Below are positions 36,301 to 48,300 of a stretch of DNA of 64,000 nucleotides, piece by piece. Location: assembly GCA_033961575.1 (NCBI GenBank), contig CM066728.1, forward strand, positions 34,596,352 to 34,660,351. Reading direction: 5' to 3'. The stretch's first letter is position 1, and every line of letters starts with the position of its first letter. Source of the stretch: Aselliscus stoliczkanus. Taxonomy: Eukaryota > Chordata > Mammalia > Chiroptera > Hipposideridae. The position numbers were made by a program, and so were the translations under genes. The notes under the pieces are model-generated. The model saw only the letters and a list, made by a program, of their open reading frames with translations. It was not told the origin of the DNA and made no database searches.

Positions 36301-39300
36301 AACTTTTATGAGTGGTGTTAAGATAGGGGTCTCGTTTCATTCTTTTATATATGGGTATCTAATTTCCCAGCACCGTATACTGAAGAGACTGTCGCCTCTC
36401 CTTTGAGTGTTCTTGGCCCCATTGTCAGATGTTAGCTGACTGTATATGCTAGGTTTCTTTCTGGGCTCTTGATCTGTTCCATTGATCTATTTGTCTGTTT
36501 TTATTCCAGGACTATACTGTTTTGATTACTATAGCTTTACAGTACAGCTTGAAATCAGGAAGTGTGATGCCTCCTACTCTTCTTTTTCAGAATTGCTTTG
36601 ATTACTCAGGACCATATAAATTTTGGGATTGTTTTTTTCTACTTCTGTATAAAATGCCATTAGGATCTTGATAATCTTAATGGGGGAGGGGTTACATTGA
36701 ATCTATAAATGGTTTTTGGTAGTATTGGCATAACAATGTTAATTCTTCCATTCCATGAACACAGGATAAAAATTTTTAAATTGATAATTCTACCTGTAGG
36801 CCAAGAGAACTAAAATTCTCACATGCAGGTGGTGGGAATGTAAATTGGTACAACCATCTGGAAAACTATTGGTAATACATACACAGCTTCTCTATGGTTC
36901 ATTAAATCCACTCCTAGAGAAAGGAGGGCTTCTTTACTTCAAAGGACACATATAAGAATATCTGCAGCAGTTTCAATCATAATAGCCAAAAACTGGATAC
37001 AATCCAATGCATAAGAGAATGGATAATGAATTGACTATTTACACACTGAAATACTACACAAACAATAAAAAATAACCAGTAACTATAAAAATGATGAAGT
37101 CCTCTATGTCCTTTAAACCTCCAGGAAGAGGTAGAATAATAAGCCAACCAATAGTTCCACTGCACAAATTCTATGAAGATAAAATCTTATACAACATTGC
37201 TTTGCCATATAATAAGTAACGATATGAAATCTTAAAACCACAAGTGAACTGCCAAGTGTCATTTGCTTGTTCTCAAGAACGGTCAGTGTGTCACCACAAC
37301 TGACAACAAAAATATACTGAGGTTATCCTTACACATCCTCTCAACAATATCTAGAAAAGATTTTTCATTTTTGTCCTATACCTACTTCATTGAATAAAAG
37401 TGATCAGAAATAACCCGATTCACAAAAGTGAGCCAAAAAGGTCACAAAGAAGATTAGAAGTACTAATTAAGATGGTCCTTAGCTATCCACCAACAATTAT
37501 TCAAACCTTGTCCCTGAGAAGCCAGCTTGTCACTGCTTCTATCAGCACAGCCCACATACATAGACAGGCTGTGTCAAATTCTGCTACAGCATAATGAAAC
37601 ACCCCTGGGCAGCCATACATAGTGAAATAATAACACTAATACAACTATAATAAACCAAAATAAAATGTTATAATAACTAAATCAAACTATTAGCAACTTA
37701 AGGGTAAGCACCGATGGTAGAACAGCATAACTTCAAAAAGTGCTTAAGGCGTGAGCCTAAGTCTAACAAACAGCAGCTAAAAATTAGAATAAAACTTCTC
37801 CGTATACGTCAATTAATAAGGTAAAAATTAAACACTGTGATAGTAACACAAACTCCTATAAAGAATGGAATACCAATCTAGTTTTCAACTAAGAATTAAA
37901 CACTGGTGGTTCTCGGCCTCCGTCTGGGCCGCTTGTTATACTGCAGCACCACCATGTGGCAAAAGACATACTGCAGCACTAGAACTAGTTGGATACTTTC
38001 ATCACTCAAAATGACAACTGCTGTGGATTGATCAGTGTCCGTCCAAAGTCTTATTGAAGTCCTAACCCCAGGGTGACTGTATTTGGAGTTAGAGCCTGTG
38101 AGAAGGTGATAAAGAGTAGGACCCTAATCCAACAAGGCTGGTGCCCTTACAAGGCGAGACACTAGTGCTGTCTGCAGTCACCCAGGAAAGGCCACGCGAG
38201 CACACAGAGAGAAGGCTGCCATCTGCCAGCCAGGGTGAGAGTCCTCACCAGGAACCAAATCAGCAGGCACCTTGATCTTGGGGCTCCCCAACCTCCAGAA
38301 CAGTGAGAAGTAAATTTCTGTTAAGTCACCCAGTCAACAGTGCTTCATTATGGCTTCCTGAGTAGACTGATATGGCAACATTCCACCTTAACACAATTTT
38401 TGCGGGAAACGAGTAAACTCGTCATATAGCTCAAATGCCCGATTACAAAGTGTTAATACCAAAACTTCTTTCTTTATGTCAAAGGTAGTCATTTATTGAT
38501 AAAAATCAGGAATAAAAGTCAAAGGCTTGCCTTTAAAACTTCTAATCCAAAAATGTATAGAAATGAAAAGTTAAGCCTTTTCTGACAAGGTCCTTTATCA
38601 GCTAAAAGACAATGTTATTTAGATCAGAAAGGTTAGAAGTTAGGATCAATTATCAAAGAAAATTTTTCCCCCTGAAATTAAAGGAGTATGGCCCTCAGAA
38701 TGCCTGTGCTTTCCTCAGAGCAAGACAAAAACTCTAAAATAAAACAAAAAATTTCATATTGAGCCAAATCAGAAAAGTGAGTTTTATTAGAAAACATACA
38801 CACATAAAAATCTCAAATTCCTTGTTTTTGTCTGTGTATCTGTGTGTTTAGAAATACCCCTTTTACAAATATTCCTTGACTGCCTAAAATGTAGAAGTCA
38901 AGAACGCAGACTCCAAAGCTCGGTCACCACCGTTTACATCCCTAGCCAGCTGCTCACTAACTTAACTGTGAGACTCTGGGCATGTCACTAAATGGCTCCA
39001 TGGCTCAGCTCTTCACCTGTAAAATGGAGATGATAACCTCCCATAATGGTTGTATCCCCCACCACAAGACTCTCTTCAGATTCTATCATCCACACTCCAT
39101 TTCCCACTCCCTGTGCCCTAAGAATACATTTTATTTACTTTCCAATTGGGGTAATCTATAGTCACTACTGAAATTAGCAGCACATGAACAAGACAACCCT
39201 CTATCTTAGTATCCCAGAGCAGAGAACAAACCAGATAAACCCAAGTGACATCTGGATGTTTCAGTTCACAGGTTAACTTCCTTTCTCTCTCACCCAAAAT

Positions 39301-42300
39301 ATCCTATTTCTGCATCATCCTCTTTACAATATAGCATATAACACTCATCAGATGGAAGTCATAAATAAGAATCCAGTGCACAATCTATCACAAGGTGCTA
39401 TACAATCAATGCCAAGCAAATGATAAAGACGACAGCTGCTCAGAGACAACTGAGGGAGAGAGCTCACTAGTTTCATTTAAAAATAAATAAAATGTAAGAA
39501 TGAACTTTAGAAATTATTCACTCTAAACCTCATTTTACAAAGAAGTAACTCAGGTCCTGTATACAGAGCTAGCTGATGGCAGTCCTTGAGAAAAAAAAAA
39601 CAAAAAACGGGGTGGTGGTGGTGGTAATTAGAGCTGGATCTGGAAAGGTACCTAGACAGGATTTGAAAAGTCAGGAAGAGATGACTTTCCAGGTAGGGAA
39701 ATAATATAAGCAAAAGTTTAAAGGCTGAAACAAACAGTCAAATTCAGTGTACAAAGAATAAATCCTTTTGACTGTGAATAAAGATAAATTTAGGAAGGAC
39801 TAAGTCTTGTGTTGGAAGTAGATTTCAATACTTCAAGGATTAAACTTCATCCTATAGATTGTGGGAAGCTAGAGTAGGTTTTGAGCAAGAAATGTGAATT
39901 TCTTTAAAAGTCCAAATTCTGCACTTGTCTGGAAGTCAAGATTATAAACATAAAACAAGTGTTGTAATAACTAAAACGTTTTACCAATTGCATATCGAAT
40001 TCTAAAAGGAAAGGTAAAGATATCAAAAAGAAAAAAGTTCAAGAGACATGGAGTAAAAAACAGGCAATGAAAGAAAATGGAAACAAGGGAAGAATAAATT
40101 ATAGGGAGATGTGATCAAGAGAATCAACCGTTGTGTTATAAGTTACTTCATGTAGTTAAGTTCTGGAAAGAAGTTAAGATGGTCCAAACAAGGCTCTGGC
40201 TAAAAATACAAATTTGTATCATAACCACCAAATGCTACTATGTTTCAAACTACAATAACTCACCTCTCTAGCAGCACAATCATGAGGAGCTTCTTCTTTA
40301 TTTACTTTTCCTTTTGGAAATCCCCAGCCTGATTTCGCTAGGTACCCCTGAACAAGTAGTACCTACAAAACAAGCAGAAATTAAAATAAGTAACTTATTC
40401 TTTCCCATGCTCCTTTCTAAAAGTCAAAGGTGTTTTTCTTGTTACTTCAGGTAACTGTTATCACCAATAATTTTATACAGTACTTGGTTTAAATATCTCC
40501 TATCAGTTTGAATATACTACTACTGTGAAGACATTCTGCCCATTTTAAAGTATTTTTTCAACAATGAATTAAAAGTGACACCTCTTGGGCAGGCCGAGTG
40601 GCACATTGGTTAAGAGCTGGTTTTGGGATGCCAGCAGCTCCGGTTAGGATCCCACATATGAGGGCCAGTGACACTGCCCTCTACAGCTAACAGCTCCACT
40701 TAGAGCTGGGCTGTGCAAGTCCCGGGGACGGTATAGACTGCAGCCCCTACTGCAGTGGGCTGCCATAGGCTACAGTGAGTGGCCGGCAGCCAGTGTGAGC
40801 GGCCGGCAGCCAGCGTGAGCTGCCGATAGCCACAGTGAGGGACCATCCAGAGGCCGGCGACCGATCTGCTTCATCCAGAAAGAGCGCAATGACGATACCA
40901 AGATGGGCCAGTGAAGCAATGTCCTCCACAACTAGACTTAAGAACAAAAAGACAGCAACTTGTCTGTTCCCCTTCCCCAATTCCCCAAAGCTGTTCCCTT
41001 CCCCCAATTCCCCAATAAAATCTTTAAAAAAAAAAAAGTGACACCTCTTTGCAATAAGCCATATATCAACAAGTATAAAATATTAAGACACATAATGCAG
41101 GGCCGGCCAAGTGGCGCGGTGGTTAAGCGCTGGCTTGGGAAGCCAGCGGCCCGGGTTCGAACCCACATATGAGGGCCAGTGACACTGCCCTCAAAAAAAA
41201 TAAAAATAAAAAATAAAAATAAAAAAAAGACACATAATGCAGACAAAATATGCAAAATCTGACCTGTTAGCACTAAAAATCTGAAACCTCAATTCAGAAC
41301 ATTATAGAAATAACACATTTTATTAGTAGGATGAAAACAGTTGATCATTTCATTAAAAATCTTTGATTTTGTTACACTCACATTTTCAAGTGTCTCATCA
41401 AGAATAATTGCACCATATGTTGGTACTCCCATTTTATATTCCTTCCATTCATCCAAAACTTTTTCCACATCTTCACCTTGAGGCAGCAAAAATGGACAAT
41501 GACTGAAGAGTATACATAGTGTTAAGGAAGTTACTTTCTCCCTGAAAACAGCTTGAGTACTTATATACAGAAAGACACCTATTTAAATCAACTATGTTTT
41601 ATATGAACTTACTCAAATCTTCACCTCACTTAAGTTTATCCCTGTTTTGTTTTTTCACATTTATTTTCTCTTAATCAAGTCACTGCTAACTTCTGCATTT
41701 AGCCTAGAAACAAATCAAGTCAGCTTTGCGTATTCACAGTCCTGGGTCCCTAAGTTAACACAAAATCAGGACCACGTGTACGACTCAAATACTTCTCATT
41801 CATCCTATCAGGAGTCAACAGATTCTGAAACAAGTAGCAAGAAGCAAGCACAGTGCACATATACACTGGTTAAGAGGGAGAAGCTGTCAGAACAAGTTCC
41901 AGTGGCTAACTGTGGGAAGTAGAGCTAGGGAATGCGGTATACCACGCTATATGCTGTATTTCTTTACTAGGTAACGTGTGGCTTTGATCATCAAAAATAT
42001 TTTTAAGGTGACGATTATATAGAGAAAGGTGAATCTGGGTATTAAGGAAAATCTAGCCTGGTTCAAAAGAAAATGGGCATGCCCCTCCCCAAAACTGAAA
42101 AGAGTAAAATTATTTTTTTTATTTATTTTTTTAGCAGAGCCATCCTGCCACCTGTTGGCAGCTCAGCAGCAGCTCAGCTCGAACCCATGACCCTGTTGCT
42201 CAGAGCTCATACTCTTGAGCGAGCTCAAACAACTGAACCACTCGGCCGGCCCTTAAAATAATTTTTTTAAAAAGTAAAGCCTAGGGCTGGCCGAGTGGTG

Positions 42301-45300
42301 CGGTGGTTAAGCGCTGGCTTCGGAAGCCAGCAGCCCCGGTTCAGGTCCCACATATGAGGGCCAGTGACACTGCTTCAAAAAAAAAAAAAAAAGGAAAGCC
42401 TAAAACTGTAAAGTATATGCTAAGGCTTCCAGTACTCCATGTTGTCAAATGCCTCATCACTACCACACTGTTATTATGAAAAGTGTGGGGAAAACTGTAA
42501 TTTGATAGTGTTTCTCAAACCAAGGACATAATCTTAAGGGTCCTCAAATCCTCTATGAAAACATAATATTCTGTGTTTCTATTCTCATGTTAATCTAGAA
42601 ACATGCAATATAAGCATATTTCCCATCATTTGGATGATCACAAGTATCAAGAAATATCACTTGATTTCAGAGACCACATTGGTACTAGTATTACTTTAAC
42701 TATTTTAGGCTACTAAAAACAGAAGAAATCTAACATGCAAATGATGCATAAAGGTGAAATATCTGAACAGAATACAGAAAGAAAGGTTTTATAACAGAAT
42801 AACGGAAGGTGGCAGAAAACTGGAGTACAGGCATGTCTAAACACCCTCAAAGAAGTCAGTATTATATTCACATTGCGATTCATGGTTTGGTTTAAACAAA
42901 AGCATCACAATAAATTCATTTTATGAAAATAAATTCTGTATGTCCTACAGTTTTGTATTTAAAAATTTGTTTTGGTTTTATAGTTGTAGTAAGAAATAAA
43001 GAGGCCCTCAAAAATACCAAAGAGGTCCACTATCTATGACAACCTTGTATTTAAAAGACAAGCATTAGGTTAATCTCAATATAATTATTCCATGCTTCAT
43101 TTGGGGAGGGAAAACGGATCAAGTTCGGATACAACATTAACAATGTCATGAAGCCCTATGGCTGCTAAGATTCTGAAGGTGATTTTCCAATAAAAGTCTG
43201 GCTTCAGATGTTTAATAAAATCCCTTATGTGTTTTTAAAGTTATCACAGATACTTTTTAATCTAAGTATAAATTTTAAATAAATGGGTTTTTCCATTAAA
43301 AATTTAACCATAGTAAGAAACGGAAAAATACCCAGAAACAGAGACAGTATCCAACAGTTCAGACAGTAAATACTTATCCAGTTTTTGTCTTTCTCTTCCT
43401 TCACCCTATACTGTTCCTAATGAATTTCAAGGTACATCAATGTCCTCATTTTTCTACACATTAAACTTTAAAAACAGTACTAGTAGGTTGGCCAAGTGGC
43501 TCAGTTGGTTAAGAGCTTGCTCAAGAGTGTGAGCTCTGAGCAACAGGGTTGCCAGCTCGATTCCTGGCCGGAGCTCACCTGCCATTAACTGCCAACAAGT
43601 GGCAGGATGGCTCAGCTAAAACAAACAAACAAAGAAACAAAAACAGTAGTAAAGGTTTAGCAAGAGAAATTACATCAATTGACTTAACTCTGGAATCTAT
43701 TTACACTCTTTGCTTATCCATTCTTTTTTCTATCCCAAAACTACAACAAATTAAGTGAGCTGTCTGAACCAACCACCTAGAGTTCAAGATACACTTGGAT
43801 TTAAGATTGGAAAGAACCTGTTAAGTATTTGGCTCAAGTCCACACAATTAGCAACAGACCCAAATCCACAATGACATCAATTTGCCCACTGACAACTCGT
43901 CATCCTCCTTCATACTTAAGAGTACATAAAAGTAATTCAATTCAAACATCGGAGTGGAAAATTTTTAAATACCATTTTTATTTAATGAGATATTTAATCA
44001 AAAATTTTGATTTTTACATGCACTGAATAATTATCATTTCTAATTTTTACTAAAATTCTTAATTACTGATTTTCTTAACCCCCCAACCAAATTATTTTGA
44101 GTCTTGAATCTGGGGTACTGGGCCTTACACAGTAGAGAGAAAGATAGGTTCCACTGATTAAAGAATGTAAGAATTTAAAGCTTGTCCGCTTGTATTACAT
44201 GTGTTTTCTTTTTTTTTTTACAATTCAGTGAATTTTTTTTATATACACTCTTTTTATTCTAACGTTTTTTGCATAAACATGAAAAATCTGTTTTAGATAT
44301 AAACCGTTATTAGATAATAATCTCCACCCAAAATCTTACCGTTGTCTTAGATGATGTCACGTACCCGACACACATCGGGCCTCAGTTCCTACATTCCTTG
44401 TCTTTCACATCCACCCCCGACTTCCAGGACCAATTCCCACAGCAAACATCACTAGAACTACTCTGGCAGTTTGATTAAAGTAAAACATCTTAACCATACT
44501 TTTTTATGGCATTCTTTTAATTACTCACACTATATCACTATTCCACATCAATCTGTTTCCCTTTCTCCATCTTAGCACCCTCTTGCTTTTATTTTCTTCC
44601 CTAACAGTGGTCCACCAGTTTGATCAATCCCCTAGCAATTCCCAAAATCCCTTTGCCCTGCTGTTCTCTGAATATAGCTCCCTGGCAAAACTTCAACCCA
44701 GAAACAAATCCAGGATACCCACATTGCTGAGTGCTTCCTGAAGAAAAAAAATCACAAGACTGTGTACAATTTACGTAAAAGAAAATAGAGGCATAGAAAA
44801 AAAGACCCGCAATTTGCCCACGGTTGCATGGCTAGTAATGCCAACCCAAGGAATCTGCCTCCAGAACTCATGCAAGTTAACTTTTATTCTATTCAGTCTC
44901 TCCACTTCAATATCCAAAGGTACCACAAACCCACTTGTCCATAACTGGACCCATCATTCCCCCACAAGATTTCTCTTCCTTTATTTTTCTACAAATGGAA
45001 TAGCATACCCATCCACCCACCTGCTAAACCAGAAACCAGAGCACCACCCTTAATTCTTTCCTCCACTTCTCTTCAGACAGCCAACTTAATATGAATTTCA
45101 CCTCCTAAGTATCATTCAAATTTAACCTCTTCCCTTCACTTCTATCACAGGTGTCCATCTCTAATTCATAAATTAGTGAAAGAGCATCTTAACTAGGTTC
45201 CCAGTCTCATCTTCCCCCAATTCACCATCTACACTATTCCAGAGTTCTTTCAAAACAGCCCTAGAGGGCCGGCCGAGTGGCGCATTGGTTGAGATGGTTT

Positions 45301-48300
45301 GGGGATGCGAGCGGCCCCAGTTCAGATCCCACATATGAGGGCCAGTGACACTGCCCTCTACAGATAACAACAGCTCCACCTGGAGCTGGGCTGTGAGAGC
45401 CCCTGCGACGGTGTAGGCTGCAGCGGGCTGCCATAGGCTGCAGTGAGTGGCCAGCAGCCAGCGTGAGCTGCCAATAGCCACAGTGAGCGACATCCGGAGG
45501 CTGACGACCGATCTGCCTCATCCGGGAAGAGCGCAGTGATCACAATACCAACATGGACCAGTGAAGCAACGTCCTCCACAACTAGACTGAAGAACAAAAG
45601 GACAGCAAGTTGTCTGTTCCCCTCCCCCAGTTCCCCAATAAAATCTTTAAAAAAAAAACACCCCTAGAGAAAAAAGCACATGTTGCAAAACATTAACAAA
45701 GGGTGAATATATAAGGTATGATGGCAGTTCACTGTAATGTTCTTTAAACTTTAAGCTCAAGTTTTTTCGCAAAATAAAAAGCAAAGCTTCATTTTATTTA
45801 TTTTTTTGAATTTTAAATTTTATTTTATTAGTTTCAGGTGTACAACACAATGCAATAGTTAGGCTCTTTACCCCCCAAAGTGAAAACCCCCCCTCCCCCA
45901 GTTCGCCACCCTACTCCCCCCCCATATCATACATATCCATCACAACTCCCCTGACGCCCCTCCACAGTACACTCCACATCCCGTGACCATCCACATATTC
46001 AGTTGCAGTTGGCATACAATACTATACAACATCAGCTTCAGGTGTACAATGCAGTGATCAAGCCTCTACTCCATCCATGAAGTGGTCTCCCTAACAAGAC
46101 ATGTGACTATCTGACACACAACAAAATTTTTACAACATTATATTCCCCGAACTGATTCATATCCCTGTGGCAATATTGTAGTTGTCTATTTATGCTGTCT
46201 AATCCCTTCCCCTTCCCCCCCATCCCCACCCCCTTCCCAACTAGCAACCCTCAGTTTTTCCACTACATCTACGAGTCTGTTTACTTTGATCGTTCACTCA
46301 GCTCTTCAGACTCCACACACAAGTGAGATCACATGGTACCTGCCCTTCTCCAACTGACTTATTTCTCCCAACATAATAGTCTCTTCACAACATCATCAAT
46401 TACATTCCCAGAACTGCCCCCATATCCCTGCGGCAACATTGTAGTCCCACATACACTGTCCAAAAACATTCCCCCTCTCCCTCTTCCCCACTCCCTCCCA
46501 GCCAGCAACCATCAGTTTTTCCTTTATATCTGCTTGATATGACTTCAATCTTCTTAAATTGTCTCTCTGGGTTAGTTTGTTTACCCCTTTCTTTTGTTTA
46601 AAAAAGCCCTTTTAACATTTCTTGCAATGCTGGCTTGGTGGTAATGAATTCCTTAAGCTTATTCTTTTCTGAGAAGCTCTTTATTTCTCCTTCAATTTTA
46701 AGTGATAGCCATGCTGGGGAGAGCAATCTTGGTTGTAGGCCTTTATTTTGTGTCACTTTGAGTATCTCCTGCCACTCCCTTCTGGCCTGCAGAGTTTCTC
46801 TAGACAAGTCAGCTGTTAGTCTAACAGGAGTTCCTTTGTATGTAACCAGCTGTCTTTCTCTTGCAGCCTCTAGGATTCTGTCTCTGTCTTTAACCTTTGC
46901 CATTTTGACTATGATGTGTCTTGGTGTGGACCTGTTTGGGTTCAGCTTGTTTGGAACCCTCTGCACTTCCTGGGCATGTATGTTGATTTCCTTCACCAGG
47001 GTGGGGAAGTTTTCAGTCATTATTTTTGCAAATACATTCTCGACCCCTTGCTTCTTCTCTTCTCCTTCTGGTATCCCTATGATTCGAAGGTGGTTGCGCT
47101 TCACCTTGTCCCATAGGGCTCTTAAACTATTTTCATTGTTTTTTATTCTTTGGTCTTTTTGCTGTGCCAACTGGGTGAGTTCTGCTATTTTATCTTCCAA
47201 ATCGCTGATCCGCTCCTCTGCTTCATCTACTCTACTGGTGATTCCTTCGAGTGTGTTCTTCATTTCAGTTATTGTATTCTTTAGTTCTAACAGGTTGTTT
47301 TTTATGGTTTCCCTATCCTTCTTTATGTCCTCGCTAAGTTCCTTAAACATTCTTATCATCAGTGTTCTAAACTGTGTCTCTGAAAGGTTGGATCCCTCTG
47401 TTACATTTGGTTCCATTTCTGGAGGTTTCTTCTGATCTTTTACTTGTGACATGTTTCTTTGTTTCCCCATTCTGGCTGTTGCTCTGGGATAGCTTTGATG
47501 TATTAGATAGATCAACAAGAGGGCCCTGGCTGGATCACACAGGCACACAGCTCACGGCCCAACACTCCCAGGAAAACTCCCAGTCTCAGCCTGTCCTAAT
47601 CAGCCGCTTGCAGACCAGGCCTAGCAGCCCAACAACCAATCACCAGCCTGACAACTCTGCAAGCCGAGTGCAGAGAGCAGAGACCCCAGGCGGCTTGCGC
47701 GCTCCCGGGTCTCAGTGAGCAGCCGTTGGAGCCGGAGGGCACCCGCCCTGCATTTCCCTGGCAACGCAGTATAAGCTGGGCAGAGGGTGGGGATCCAAGG
47801 CCGCAGGCGCACGCACACGCACACGCGCACACGCACTTCTGCGCCAATTCCACCAGACCAATGAGGTCTCAGACCTGATCCTTCGTGGGAGGGCTCAAGC
47901 CCGACAAAATGGCGTCCTCCCTACACCACTCGCGTGCAAGCTCCGCACCACGGGAACAATAGTCTAAAAACCTTTGCACCAAAGGTACTCAGTTCAGTCC
48001 GTCCCCGCAGGCTCCCAGCTCACACAGCCACTCCCTCCACCAGGAACCAGGCAAGTGCTCACCGGCGAGCAAGCCCAGGCTCCGGCCCCACTGGTTCTCC
48101 AGCCGCTCTTAGCCTCACCGAGCTGAGCAAAGAGAGTCCTTACTAATTTACTGCCAGTTATCTTAGAACTTCTCTTCCCGGCAAAGGAGCTCTGGGCTGG
48201 TGAGCTTGGGGTGCGGCCGGAGGGTCTCTCCCCCAACCGGAGAAGCCTCTCCACAGCTGGGACCTCCCTCACGGGGCTCGCCCTCTCTCGTCTCTGCCCG

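Larger units (their letters stand above)
34525..40263 (-). other. DCP2: DCP2 intron 4
   Basis: GT-AG, 5.7 kb. It contains L1 fragments (35330-36785 on -, 36800-37110 on +), a mariner-type MITE (35439-35565), an LTR-like fossil (38020-38345) and a MIR (38895-39050). The stretches 34560-35270, 37120-38000 and 39060-40260 look single-copy. Confidence 0.88.
40363..41381 (-). other. DCP2: DCP2 intron 3
   Basis: GT-AG (donor GTGAGT), 1.0 kb. More than half is two young SINEs (40587-41033 and 41101-41226). Confidence 0.93.

Noticed and set aside
41504..41509. An AG acceptor (tcttcag|TCATTG) for DCP2 exon 3 instead of AC
   Set aside because: It would shift the reading frame and lose V69, F70 and S71. 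The AC end gives a perfect frame and matches the U12 branch site and donor.
46635..47435. 266-codon + strand ORF
   Set aside because: Exact antisense shadow of the HAL1 ORF1. It has no L1-like or other recognisable sequence.
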